A stretch of 64,000 bases of DNA, taken from positions 8,911,461 to 8,975,460 of the forward strand of contig NZ_CP114039.1 of NCBI RefSeq assembly GCF_026965535.1. Direction: 5' to 3'. A model generated the notes under the pieces. It made no database searches, was not told where the DNA came from, and was given only the letters and a program-made list of their open reading frames with translations. Source of the stretch: Corallococcus sp. NCRR (GTDB lineage: Bacteria; Myxococcota; Myxococcia; Myxococcales; Myxococcaceae). The translations under genes were made by a program, and so were the position numbers. This document shows positions 33,749 to 41,223 of this stretch, piece after piece; position 1 is the stretch's first letter, and every line of letters starts with the position of its first letter.

Positions 33749-34312
33749 CTAGCGGATGTTGCCGATGGAGTTCTTGGTCGTATCGTGCCGCGACTTCATC
33801 ACGTTGGAAACAGCCGTGAAGAGCTGCGACTCGTGCTGCATGGCCGACTGGAGGTTCAACAGCTTGACGTTGTCGTCCATCATCGTCTTGAGGCTGCTGT
33901 TGTTGTTCAGCTGATCCGACACCTGGCCGCCCGAGGCGCCACCGCCGACGCTGGTGCCCAGGCCGGTGGAGCCGCCCGTGGAGGGCAGACCGGAGCCGCC
34001 CACGCCGGGCAGGTTGGTGGAGGGCACCGCGCCGGAGGCGGTGTTCATCACGCCCACGTACGGGCCGCCCTGCATGCCGGAGCCGGAGGCGCCGGAGAAG
34101 GTCTGCGCGGAGGAGACGGCGGCGGAGACGATGCCCGCGCCGGGAACGAAGCCCGCCACCGCGCCCACGCCCGCGCCCACGGCACCGACGGTGCTGTTCA
34201 GGCCGTTCTGCACGCGCGCGCCAAAGCTCGTGTTCGGCGTCTGCCGAGCCGTGGTCATCTGGGTGTTCATGCGCAGGTTCGGGCCCATCATGCCGCTGTC
34301 GATCTTTGCCAT
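33749..34312 (-). CDS. Gly-rich T3SS protein with a needle-like C-terminus
   Basis: A 187-residue protein without Sec signal. Residues about 35-135 are Gly/Ser/Val-rich, with a hydrophobic stretch (VGAVGAGVGAVAGFVPGAGI). The C-terminal 40 residues (MQHESQLFTAVSNVMKSRHD) share the pattern Q-x2-x-ESQ-x6-N-x-MK-x3-D with the 72-residue needle-like proteins. It has a strong Shine-Dalgarno (GGAGGCTGAA) and its own FliA-like promoter. It may be a tip, rod or translocator-like part that assembles with the needle; this is inference. Confidence 0.75.
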   Translation of the reverse strand: MAKIDSGMMGPNLRMNTQMTTARQTPNTSFGARVQNGLNSTVGAVGAGVGAVAGFVPGAGIVSAAVSSAQTFSGASGSGMQGGPYVGVMNTASGAVPSTNLPGVGGSGLPSTGGSTGLGTSVGGGASGGQVSDQLNNNSSLKTMMDDNVKLLNLQSAMQHESQLFTAVSNVMKSRHDTTKNSIGNIR

Positions 34313-34387
34313 TTCAGCCTCCGCGCTGCAGGTGCCAGCGATTCTAAAAGGGGAGCCCCGGGATCATCCCTCGGCTCTTTCAATGGA

Positions 34388-34414
34388 TTATCGGGAGAGC
34401 CAGCCGCCGGTTGC
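34388..34414 (-). promoter_or_regulatory. FliA-like promoter of the Gly-rich needle-like gene
   Basis: GCAA-N15-CCCGATAA on the minus strand; the -10 matches sigma-28 GCCGATAA in seven of eight bases. The leader to ATG is about 75 nt. The -35 is weaker than at the needle-like genes. Confidence 0.6.
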
Positions 34415-34455
34415 CTGCTGGTGACAAGAAATCGTCCGTGCTCCCGAAAGGCCCG

Positions 34456-34740
34456 TTATTTCCGGCCCTTGGACTGCTTCGACTCAGCGACGAGCTTCTC
34501 GCGGACGTCCACGAGCATGCCGAGCAGCTCCTCGGACCGTGCGATCGCAGCCTGGGCCTTCTTGCCGATCTCCGCGCGGGGGCCCTTGAGCTCGGCGAGC
34601 CCCGCCTTGACGGGGGCGAAGAGCGCCTGGACGTCGCTGGCGGAGGCCTTCTCGATGAAGGTCTCGACGGCGGGGTAGGACGGGACAGGCAGTTCCTGGG
34701 GCTGGGGCTGCGGCGCGGAGGGCCTGGCGGGCGGGGGCAT
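34456..34740 (-). CDS. small helical protein at the head of the T3SS locus
   Basis: A 94-residue protein, not recognised. A Pro/Gln-rich start is followed by helical, Ala/Lys/Glu-rich segments (FIEKASASDVQALFAPVKAG, AAIARSEELLGMLVDVREKL). No signal or membrane segment. ATG at 34740 has AGGAGA about 12 nt upstream; the frame is open to 34905 but that part has little coding character. It is the first gene in the direction of the locus and may be a chaperone-sized accessory protein. Confidence 0.58.
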   Translation of the reverse strand: MPPPARPSAPQPQPQELPVPSYPAVETFIEKASASDVQALFAPVKAGLAELKGPRAEIGKKAQAAIARSEELLGMLVDVREKLVAESKQSKGRK

Positions 34741-34801
34741 CGAGGTCACGGTCTCCTGGCGGGGAGCAGGCCATGCGGCCAGCCTCCGCTCTTTCCCCAG
34801 C

Positions 34802-34830
34802 ACGCTAGGTGAATCCGGAATCAGCTTCAA
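34802..34830 (-). promoter_or_regulatory. possible vegetative promoter for the T3SS locus
   Basis: TTGAAG and TAGCGT are spaced by 17 nt, 60 bp upstream of the first T3SS gene. The -10 matches the sigma-70 consensus in only three of six bases, so this is a weak call. The rest of 34741-35023 shows no other clear signal. Confidence 0.25.
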
Positions 34831-35023
34831 GCACCCCACCCGGCGGCCGGAGCGCAGGTCGTCGGTTCCAGTCCACGTCCCTCGGGCCGGGGACCGAACG
34901 GGCACGCACGCGGTCTTCCCCCTCCGTCCTGCCCCCCGCGCCCCCCACCCCTAGCTTTTTCCCAACGGGGTGCCCCGGAGGGTGCCGCCCCGTCCCACTC
35001 ACACATCATCCGGGAGAGATTCC

Positions 35024-35626
35024 ATGAAGAAGCTCATTGGGGTTTTCGCGTCCGTGGCGTTGCTGGGTTCGGGTGTGGCCTTTGCCCAGGACAGCACGAC
35101 GCAGGGCTCGCAGCAGCCGTCGACGTCGTCCGGCAGCATGCAGGGCTCCTCCGGGAGCTCGGGCAGCTCGGACGCCATGGGCGGCTCGGGGTCGTCCTCG
35201 ACGCACTCGATGGGGTCGTCGAGCATGACGGGCTCGAACGAGCTGACGGGCAAGGTCGTCAAGAGCGACAGCAAGAAGGTCTACATCAGCAGCGCCAGCG
35301 GCGCGGTGGTGCCCCTGGAGGTCGACAGCAAGACGCAGTTCACCGACCCGAGCATGAAGAACGCCAAGAGCCTGAAAGAGGGCCAGGAGATCCGCGCCAG
35401 CTTCCAGGTGAAGGACGAGAAGAACATGGCGACCAGCATCTCGCCGAGCTCGGGCACGGGCGGCTCGGGCACCGACCCGATGGCGCCGGACTCGTCCATC
35501 AACCAGGACACGGGCGGCTCGGGCATGGATGACAAGAGCCAGGACATGGGTCAGGGCAACGACTCCACGATGAACCCGGACACGGGCTCCAGCACGGGTT
35601 CGAGCAGCTCGCCGAAGACCTACTAG
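35024..35626 (+). CDS. secreted Ser/Gly-rich protein with a DUF5666-like domain
   Basis: A 200-residue protein with signal peptide MKKLIGVFASVALLGSGVAF (cleavage AFA/Q). Low-complexity Ser/Gly/Met segments flank a central small beta domain (about residues 72-135: GKVVKSDSKKVYISSASGAV, KSLKEGQEIRASFQVKD) that looks like an OB-type DUF5666 domain. The start is supported by CGGGAGAG 6 nt upstream. It is probably periplasmic or exposed. It is divergent from the T3SS locus and not obviously part of it. Confidence 0.78.
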   Translation: MKKLIGVFASVALLGSGVAFAQDSTTQGSQQPSTSSGSMQGSSGSSGSSDAMGGSGSSSTHSMGSSSMTGSNELTGKVVKSDSKKVYISSASGAVVPLEVDSKTQFTDPSMKNAKSLKEGQEIRASFQVKDEKNMATSISPSSGTGGSGTDPMAPDSSINQDTGGSGMDDKSQDMGQGNDSTMNPDTGSSTGSSSSPKTY

Positions 35627-35758
35627 TCCCGCCACTCCCCTCCCCTGTTCCTCTCCCACATGGGAGGGGGACCCCGGCTCGCGGCCCCCGTTCTTCAGGT
35701 GGGCCGCGGGCGTCTTTCCATGATGGGCGCTTCCCCTCGCGGCGGAAGCAGGAGCGGC

Positions 35759-37084
35759 ATGGACCACGAGGCGGATGTCGTCATCCTGGGGGCCGGCGCC
35801 GCGGGGCTCGCCGCGGCTGAACGACTGATGAGCAAGGGCCTGCGGGTCATCGTGCTGGAGGCGCGCGACCGCGTGGGCGGCCGCGTGGCGACGCTCCGGG
35901 ACACGGTGGCGGACGTGCCCCTGGAGCTGGGCGCGGAGTTCGTCCATGGCAAGCCCGCCGGGCTGCTGAGGCGCATCCACCGGGCGGGGCTGACGGTGAG
36001 CCCCTGCAACGACACGCATGCGCTCCTGTGGCGCGGGAGGCTGGGTGACGGAGAGGACGCCTTCGCGTTCCAGGAGCCCCTGATGTCCGCGAAGGGGCCG
36101 GACCGTCCCATCGCGGCGTGGGTGGCGGAGCAGGCGCGCATCCACCGGTGGCCCCCTGTCGCGTGCGCGATGGCGCGCTCGTATGTCCGAGGCTTCTACG
36201 CGGCGGATCCGGATGTCGCGAGCACGCTCGCCATCTCGCGAATGGAGCGGACCGCGGATGAATCCGGGGGCACGACGCCATCGCACGTGCTGGAGGGGTA
36301 TGACCGCGTGCCGCATGCGATGGCCGCCAAGCTGCTCGCGAAGCCGCACACGCTGTTCCTCAACGCCGTGGCCGAGGAGGTCCGCTGGAGACCGGGCTCG
36401 GTCCTCGTGCGGGCCCGGACCCGGCAGGGCACTCCGCTCGGGACGTTCCAGGGGAAGCATGCGGTGGTGACGCTTCCCGTGGGCGTGTTGCAGGCGAAGC
36501 CGCCCGCGCCGGGGGCCGTGCGATTCGTGCCTCGCGTGAGGGAGCAGGAGCGGGCCTGGAACCGGTTGGCGATGGGCTCCCTGGTGAAGGTCATCCTGCG
36601 CTTTCGCGGGGCGTTCTGGCGGGAGCAGGAGGCCACCGCGCGCTTCGGCTTCTTCCACGCGCCCGCATCCGCGTTCCCCACGTGGTGGACGCTGTCGCCC
36701 CACCGGCGCACGCGGCACCTGGTGGGCTGGAGTGGAGGCCCTGCCGCCGCGTCGCTGTCCCGCTCGAGCGAGAAGGTGGTGCTGGGACGCGCGCTCCAGG
36801 GACTGTCGCAGCTCTTCCATCTCTCCGTGCGGGAGCTGCACGCGCGGCTGGAAGCGTGGCACGTGCAGGACTGGCAGGCGGAGCCGTACACGCGTGGCGG
36901 CTACGCGGTCATCCCTTCTGGCGCGATGGATGCCGTCGAGGCGCTCGCGAGGCCCGTGGGCCGGACCCTCTTCTTCGCTGGCGAGGCCACGCACGTGGGC
37001 GGCGACGAGGGCACCGTGCATGGTGCGCTCGAGACGGGACGGCGCGCGGCGGACGAGCTGCTGGCCCGGCGCTCGACGGCTTGA
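35759..37084 (+). CDS. flavin-containing amine oxidase family protein
   Basis: A 441-residue FAD-dependent oxidase. The dinucleotide-binding motif is VVILGAGAAGLAAAERL (about residues 6-22), followed by EARDRVGGRVATLRD, and the C-terminal flavin motif is LFFAGEATHVGGDEGTVHGA. These are the hallmarks of monoamine/polyamine oxidases. It should oxidise an amine to an imine with H2O2 release; the substrate is not known. ATG at 35759 has AGGAG 5 nt before it. It stands alone in a 130-bp upstream gap. Confidence 0.88.
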   Translation: MDHEADVVILGAGAAGLAAAERLMSKGLRVIVLEARDRVGGRVATLRDTVADVPLELGAEFVHGKPAGLLRRIHRAGLTVSPCNDTHALLWRGRLGDGEDAFAFQEPLMSAKGPDRPIAAWVAEQARIHRWPPVACAMARSYVRGFYAADPDVASTLAISRMERTADESGGTTPSHVLEGYDRVPHAMAAKLLAKPHTLFLNAVAEEVRWRPGSVLVRARTRQGTPLGTFQGKHAVVTLPVGVLQAKPPAPGAVRFVPRVREQERAWNRLAMGSLVKVILRFRGAFWREQEATARFGFFHAPASAFPTWWTLSPHRRTRHLVGWSGGPAAASLSRSSEKVVLGRALQGLSQLFHLSVRELHARLEAWHVQDWQAEPYTRGGYAVIPSGAMDAVEALARPVGRTLFFAGEATHVGGDEGTVHGALETGRRAADELLARRSTA

Positions 37085-37169
37085 GCCCTTCTTGTCCTCC
37101 TGGCGGAGGAGCAGGCGGAGGGGCGCTGGCGGTGATGTGGAAGCGTTCGCGCGTGGACATCTTCGAGGC

Positions 37170-38495
37170 ATGCGCCTCTGGATCGCCATCGTCGCGGGAT
37201 TGAGCATGGGCCAGGCATACGACCCGGAGCCGTTGCCTCCGGATGATCCGTCCGTGAGGGACCCGGCCGCCGCCGCACTGCAGGATGCCTATGAGCAGGC
37301 CGCGGATGACCGGAACGGTGCGCGCCCACCCCAGGGCTATGTCATCCAGGCCCCGACGGATCCGACCGAGGGCAACTATTACTCTCTGACACCCAGGATG
37401 TCCGATGGCAACCCGCCGGTCACTTCGGGCGACGTCGCGATCCAGCAGTCCCAGACGTATGTGCCGCCGCCCGTCCCCACCGTCTTCGAGCAGGAGCCCG
37501 CTCCCAGTGAGTCGACGGAGACGGAGGCCGCGCAGCCCCAGACGGGCACGGGAGGCGCTGGAACCGCGGGGAGTTCGACGGAACAGCCCGCCACGGGTTC
37601 GGGTGCGGCCGGTACGACCGCGCCGGCCCAGGGCACGACCGAGGCGAATGCCCCTGGTTTCGGCGGCGCCTACGACACGGGCGCGGCTTCCTCGACGGCT
37701 CCGAGCAACGTCTCTCCGGGTGGCACGGGCGGGGCACCGCTGGATACGTCGAGCGTGACGGTGCAGGAACCGGGGACCGCGACCGGCGGCTCGGTGACAG
37801 CCGGTACCACTGAAACCGGAACCCCTGCGCCGAGCACCGCGACAGGTGGCTCGGGTACGGCCGGCACCGGCGCCGCCGCTCCGACGGGCACGACCGCGCC
37901 GGATCAGACGACGCAGGCGCCCCAGGGGGCACAGGGGCAGCCCCAGACGACGCAGGCGCCCCAGGCAGCGCAGGGGCAGGCCCAGGCGGCTCAGGCCGCC
38001 GCTGCCAATGAGGAGGAAGTGACGCGTTTGCGCCAGCGCATCGCGGACCTGGAGCAGGAGATGGAGGCCCGCGACACGCGCGCCACCGAGCGCACCCAGG
38101 CCGTGCAGACCCAGGTGGACACGCATGAGCAGCGCGCCTACGAGGCCGAGCGCGCGCGGCAGCAGCGGCTGGCGCGGATCCAATCCGGCGGTCAGTGGAT
38201 GCTCGCGGCGGATCAGGCGCTGGAACAGGGCGAGCTGGACGTGGACAACGCCCTCGACATCGCCGACGAGGACTTCTCCGTCGTGCGCCAGAACGCCGCG
38301 GCCTTCGGGCAGGGCGGCGTCGTGGTCCAGGCCGAGCGCATCCGCGCGCAGATCGCTTACGCCCGGGATGCCGCCAACCGCCGGGACATCTACGCCGCGC
38401 GCGTCGCCCTGCAGAGCGCGGGCGAGGAGCTGCGGCTGGCGCGCGCCGCGAGCCTGGAGCGCTCGGGCACGTCCAACACGCTGCTCAATCCATGA
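37170..38495 (+). CDS. secreted low-complexity protein with coiled-coil C-terminus
   Basis: A 441-residue protein, not recognised. A short signal-like N-terminus (MRLWIAIVAGLSMGQAYDPE) is followed by about 180 residues rich in Thr, Gly, Ala, Pro and Gln with short repeats (TAGTGAAAPTGTTAP-type). A Gln-rich bridge (about 250-275), a coiled coil (VTRLRQRIADLEQEMEARDT, about 285-345) and a helical C-terminal domain (about 345-440: NALDIADEDFSVVRQNAAAF) complete it. The C-terminal domain is DUF4398-like in feel. The 3' end overlaps the convergent EAL gene by 11 bp. Confidence 0.72.
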   Translation: MRLWIAIVAGLSMGQAYDPEPLPPDDPSVRDPAAAALQDAYEQAADDRNGARPPQGYVIQAPTDPTEGNYYSLTPRMSDGNPPVTSGDVAIQQSQTYVPPPVPTVFEQEPAPSESTETEAAQPQTGTGGAGTAGSSTEQPATGSGAAGTTAPAQGTTEANAPGFGGAYDTGAASSTAPSNVSPGGTGGAPLDTSSVTVQEPGTATGGSVTAGTTETGTPAPSTATGGSGTAGTGAAAPTGTTAPDQTTQAPQGAQGQPQTTQAPQAAQGQAQAAQAAAANEEEVTRLRQRIADLEQEMEARDTRATERTQAVQTQVDTHEQRAYEAERARQQRLARIQSGGQWMLAADQALEQGELDVDNALDIADEDFSVVRQNAAAFGQGGVVVQAERIRAQIAYARDAANRRDIYAARVALQSAGEELRLARAASLERSGTSNTLLNP

Positions 38496-39573
38496 TGCGC
38501 GGGGTGCTGCTCGCGGGGGCGCCCGCGGGCTTCGCGATGAGGTAGCCCTGCACGAAGTCCACCCCGTGCCGGCGCACCCAGGACAGCTCCTCGGCCGTCT
38601 CGATTCCCTCGGCCACCGTCTGGATGCCGAGCTGCCGGGCGATCTCCAGCAGCTTCTCCACGATGGACGCCTTGTAGGGGTCCGCGTGGACGCCCCGCAC
38701 CAGCTCCATGTCCAGCTTCACGAACTCCGGCCGCAGCTGGTGGATGAGGTTCAGCGACGAGTAGCCCGCGCCCAGGTCGTCCAGCGCCACCTTGAAGCCC
38801 GCCGCGCGGTAGAAGTCCACGATGGCGCGCAGGTGCGCCGCGTTCGCGGCCCGGTCGGATTCGATGATCTCGAAGACGACGTGCGACTCCGGGATGCCCG
38901 ACTCGCGGATGGCCGCCGCCGTGGAGCGCAGGCAATAGGCCGGATCGTAGATGGCCGTGGGCGTGAAGTTGATGAACAGGTGCGTGCGCAGCTGGTGCCG
39001 CGTCGCCTCACGGATGGCCGTGGTGCGCGCGGCCAGGTCCAACTGGAACAGCAGGTCCGCCTCGCGCGCCGTGTCGAACAGCCGGTTCGGAGGCACCAGC
39101 CCCCCCTCCCGGTCCCGGCCTCGCAGGAGCGCCTCGTGCGCGAAGACGCGCGAGGTGTCCTGCGCGTGGACGATGGGCTGGAAGAACGTGGTGAGCCGCG
39201 ACTCCGCCAGCATGTCCACCAGCCACCCGGACTGATGCAGCGTGGTGAGCCGCTGAAGTGAGTCCACGCGCGGGAAGTCCGCCATGCCGGGCTCGCCGTC
39301 GCCCTCGACGAAGAGGGCGCGCGTGCCCCGCACCTCCTCCGCCGTCAGCACGTTGGGCAGGCTCGCGGAGAGCTTCCGCAGGCCGCCCTCCTCCATCCCC
39401 ACCACGACACACTGAGCGTCGGTGCGCAGTTGGAAGGTGCCCCCCGAATCACGCAGGTGGGCCACCAGCTTGCCCAGGCTGTGGCCCAACGGCGGCCACA
39501 GGAAGAGACGCCCCGGTACGTCCGGCGTCTCGGGCAGGGTCTGGCAGCGGCCGCATCCGTTCAACGGGGTCAT
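38485..39573 (-). CDS. EAL-domain cyclic-di-GMP phosphodiesterase
   Basis: A 362-residue protein. The N-terminal 110 residues start with a possible metal-binding pair (NGCGRCQTLPE) and have no clear family. The EAL domain (about 120-350) keeps EALLRG, NFTP, the E-x2-E-like EIIES, LDDLGAGYS, FVKLD and AEGIET, so it is predicted to hydrolyse c-di-GMP. It starts 15 bp after the stop of the LVIVD lipoprotein gene, so both probably form one transcript. There is no membrane segment. Confidence 0.9.
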   Translation of the reverse strand: MTPLNGCGRCQTLPETPDVPGRLFLWPPLGHSLGKLVAHLRDSGGTFQLRTDAQCVVVGMEEGGLRKLSASLPNVLTAEEVRGTRALFVEGDGEPGMADFPRVDSLQRLTTLHQSGWLVDMLAESRLTTFFQPIVHAQDTSRVFAHEALLRGRDREGGLVPPNRLFDTAREADLLFQLDLAARTTAIREATRHQLRTHLFINFTPTAIYDPAYCLRSTAAAIRESGIPESHVVFEIIESDRAANAAHLRAIVDFYRAAGFKVALDDLGAGYSSLNLIHQLRPEFVKLDMELVRGVHADPYKASIVEKLLEIARQLGIQTVAEGIETAEELSWVRRHGVDFVQGYLIAKPAGAPASSTPRIMD

Positions 39574-39588
39574 GACACAGCCTTGGCG

Positions 39589-41040
39589 TCACGGGGTGTG
39601 GCGGAAGATGAGCAGGCCCCGCGTCGTGTCCCACCCATACACCAGGCCGTCCGCGACATGAACGCCCTGCAAGCCGTCGAAGTAGCTCTTGCCCCGGCCC
39701 GCGTCCGTCTCGTTCCAGGTGTTGAAGTACCCAGCGGCCTTCGGCGTCCCCAGCGTGGACACGTCGTACACCCGCAGGCCGTCCTGGTAATTGGCCACGT
39801 AGAGCGTGGTGCCCGACAGGGCCATGCCGCCCAGCGTCGCCTCGGGCCGCAGCGGCAGCTCGCCGCGCTGCACGATGGACCCCGGGCTGGTGGCGTCCAG
39901 CGCCAGGATGGAGGAGCCCCATGCGTCCGAGCCCTGGTAGACGACCGTGGAATCCCCCAGCTTGCCCACCGCCAGGGCGCTGGTGGAGGGCCCGGCGAAG
40001 CGGCCCAGGAGCTTGGGCAACTTCGCCGTCGTCGCCAGGGGCGCGAGGTCCGTCACCGTCAGGCCGTAGCTCCAGTTGCTCACGTAAAGGCGGTTGTCCT
40101 GCACCGCCAGGGCGTAGGGGTACTCGCTCAGGTCGGCCGAGGCGCCCTCCACCGTGTAGCGCACCACGAGGGTCGGCGCGGACGGCTGGGTCACGTCCAG
40201 GATGACGATGTCCGCCCTGGGCAGGGGCGACGCCACGTAGAGCAGGTTGCCGTCCTTCACCATGTTGTCCGCGCGCACCGACAGGTCCGCCAGCACCGTC
40301 TTGTCGCAGGTGGGGGCCTCCGGCTTGCCGAGGTCGCAGATGCGGATGCCCTTCGAGTAGGTGCCCAGGTAGAGCGTCGTGCCGCTGATGAGCGTGCTGG
40401 TGTACGTCTCCGTGGGGAGCTTGTGCTCGGACACCAGCTTCGGGTTCGCGGGGTCCTTCACGTCGAAGACGAACATGCCCTCGCTGCCCGCGATGACGTA
40501 GGCGTAGCCGTTCGCGACCGCCACGCCGTTGGCGGCGCCTCGGGGCAGCGCACCCTGGCCCAGCAGCGCCACGCGGTCGGACTCCGCCTCGCCCTCGCGA
40601 CGCACGACGCGCCTGGCGGTGAAGGTGCCCTGGCTCACCGTCGAGCCGTTGCCGCACACGCGCACCACCCCCAGCACCTCGCCCGGTCCGGAGGCCTTGC
40701 AGCCGGCGAACGCGTAGCGCACCGACGAGCCCTCCGCGCTGCCCGCCACGTCGGCGGCCAGGAAGAAGGTGTCCGGAGTGACTTGCTTCGTCGACATGGG
40801 CAGGCCGACGAGGAGCGGATCGCCGGGCGAGAACCGGATGGACGAAGGGCCCGAGTAGCCGTCGTTCAGGTTGATGTTCGTGTTCCAGACGCCTTCCGCC
40901 TGGACAACACTCAACGTCGACCTGTCACAACCGGTCAGGTCGATGGCTTCAAGCTGACACTCGGCCTTGTTGTCGGAACTGTCCTTGCCACAACCGAAGG
41001 CGAGGAGCGCGCTAGCGGCGACGAGAGAGAGACGATTCAT
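39589..41040 (-). CDS. LVIVD-repeat beta-propeller lipoprotein
   Basis: A 483-residue lipoprotein; the signal ends in LLAFGC (Cys17). A Cys-containing N-terminal domain (about 20-150) precedes repeated blades with the LVIVD pattern (MFVFDVKDPANPKLVSEHKL, IVILDVTQPSAPTLVVRYTV, LRVYDVSTLGTPKAAGYFNT). Such propellers sit at the cell surface and probably bind partners. ATG at 41040 has GGAGGAGGG just before it, which fixes the start although the frame is open far upstream. It heads the pair with the EAL gene. Confidence 0.85.
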   Translation of the reverse strand: MNRLSLVAASALLAFGCGKDSSDNKAECQLEAIDLTGCDRSTLSVVQAEGVWNTNINLNDGYSGPSSIRFSPGDPLLVGLPMSTKQVTPDTFFLAADVAGSAEGSSVRYAFAGCKASGPGEVLGVVRVCGNGSTVSQGTFTARRVVRREGEAESDRVALLGQGALPRGAANGVAVANGYAYVIAGSEGMFVFDVKDPANPKLVSEHKLPTETYTSTLISGTTLYLGTYSKGIRICDLGKPEAPTCDKTVLADLSVRADNMVKDGNLLYVASPLPRADIVILDVTQPSAPTLVVRYTVEGASADLSEYPYALAVQDNRLYVSNWSYGLTVTDLAPLATTAKLPKLLGRFAGPSTSALAVGKLGDSTVVYQGSDAWGSSILALDATSPGSIVQRGELPLRPEATLGGMALSGTTLYVANYQDGLRVYDVSTLGTPKAAGYFNTWNETDAGRGKSYFDGLQGVHVADGLVYGWDTTRGLLIFRHTP

Positions 41041-41223
41041 TCCCTCCTCCATACCGGGCCATCCCGACCGCCGCCAAGTCCCCCGGCGTGCACAGAGGGA
41101 GAAGCGCCGGGACGTCCACCGCAACGCAAAGAAACAAAAGGACCGCTTGTGCGTTTCCGGTGGGAGAGGGAGCCTTCCTCCAGGCCCCTGATAGCCTGTC
41201 TCCTCGCCGTACCGAGGTGCTTT

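Noticed and set aside
12884..34740. A flagellar biosynthesis cluster
   Set aside because: FliO- and FliG-like genes and a FliA-like sigma suggest it, but SctJ is a short lipoprotein, and no flagellin, hook, rod, FliF or motor gene is present.
39430..41223. The upstream 598 codons in frame with the protease-propeller-barrel gene
   Set aside because: They run antisense through the LVIVD and EAL genes and have shadow composition. The TTG at 41224 begins a proper signal peptide.
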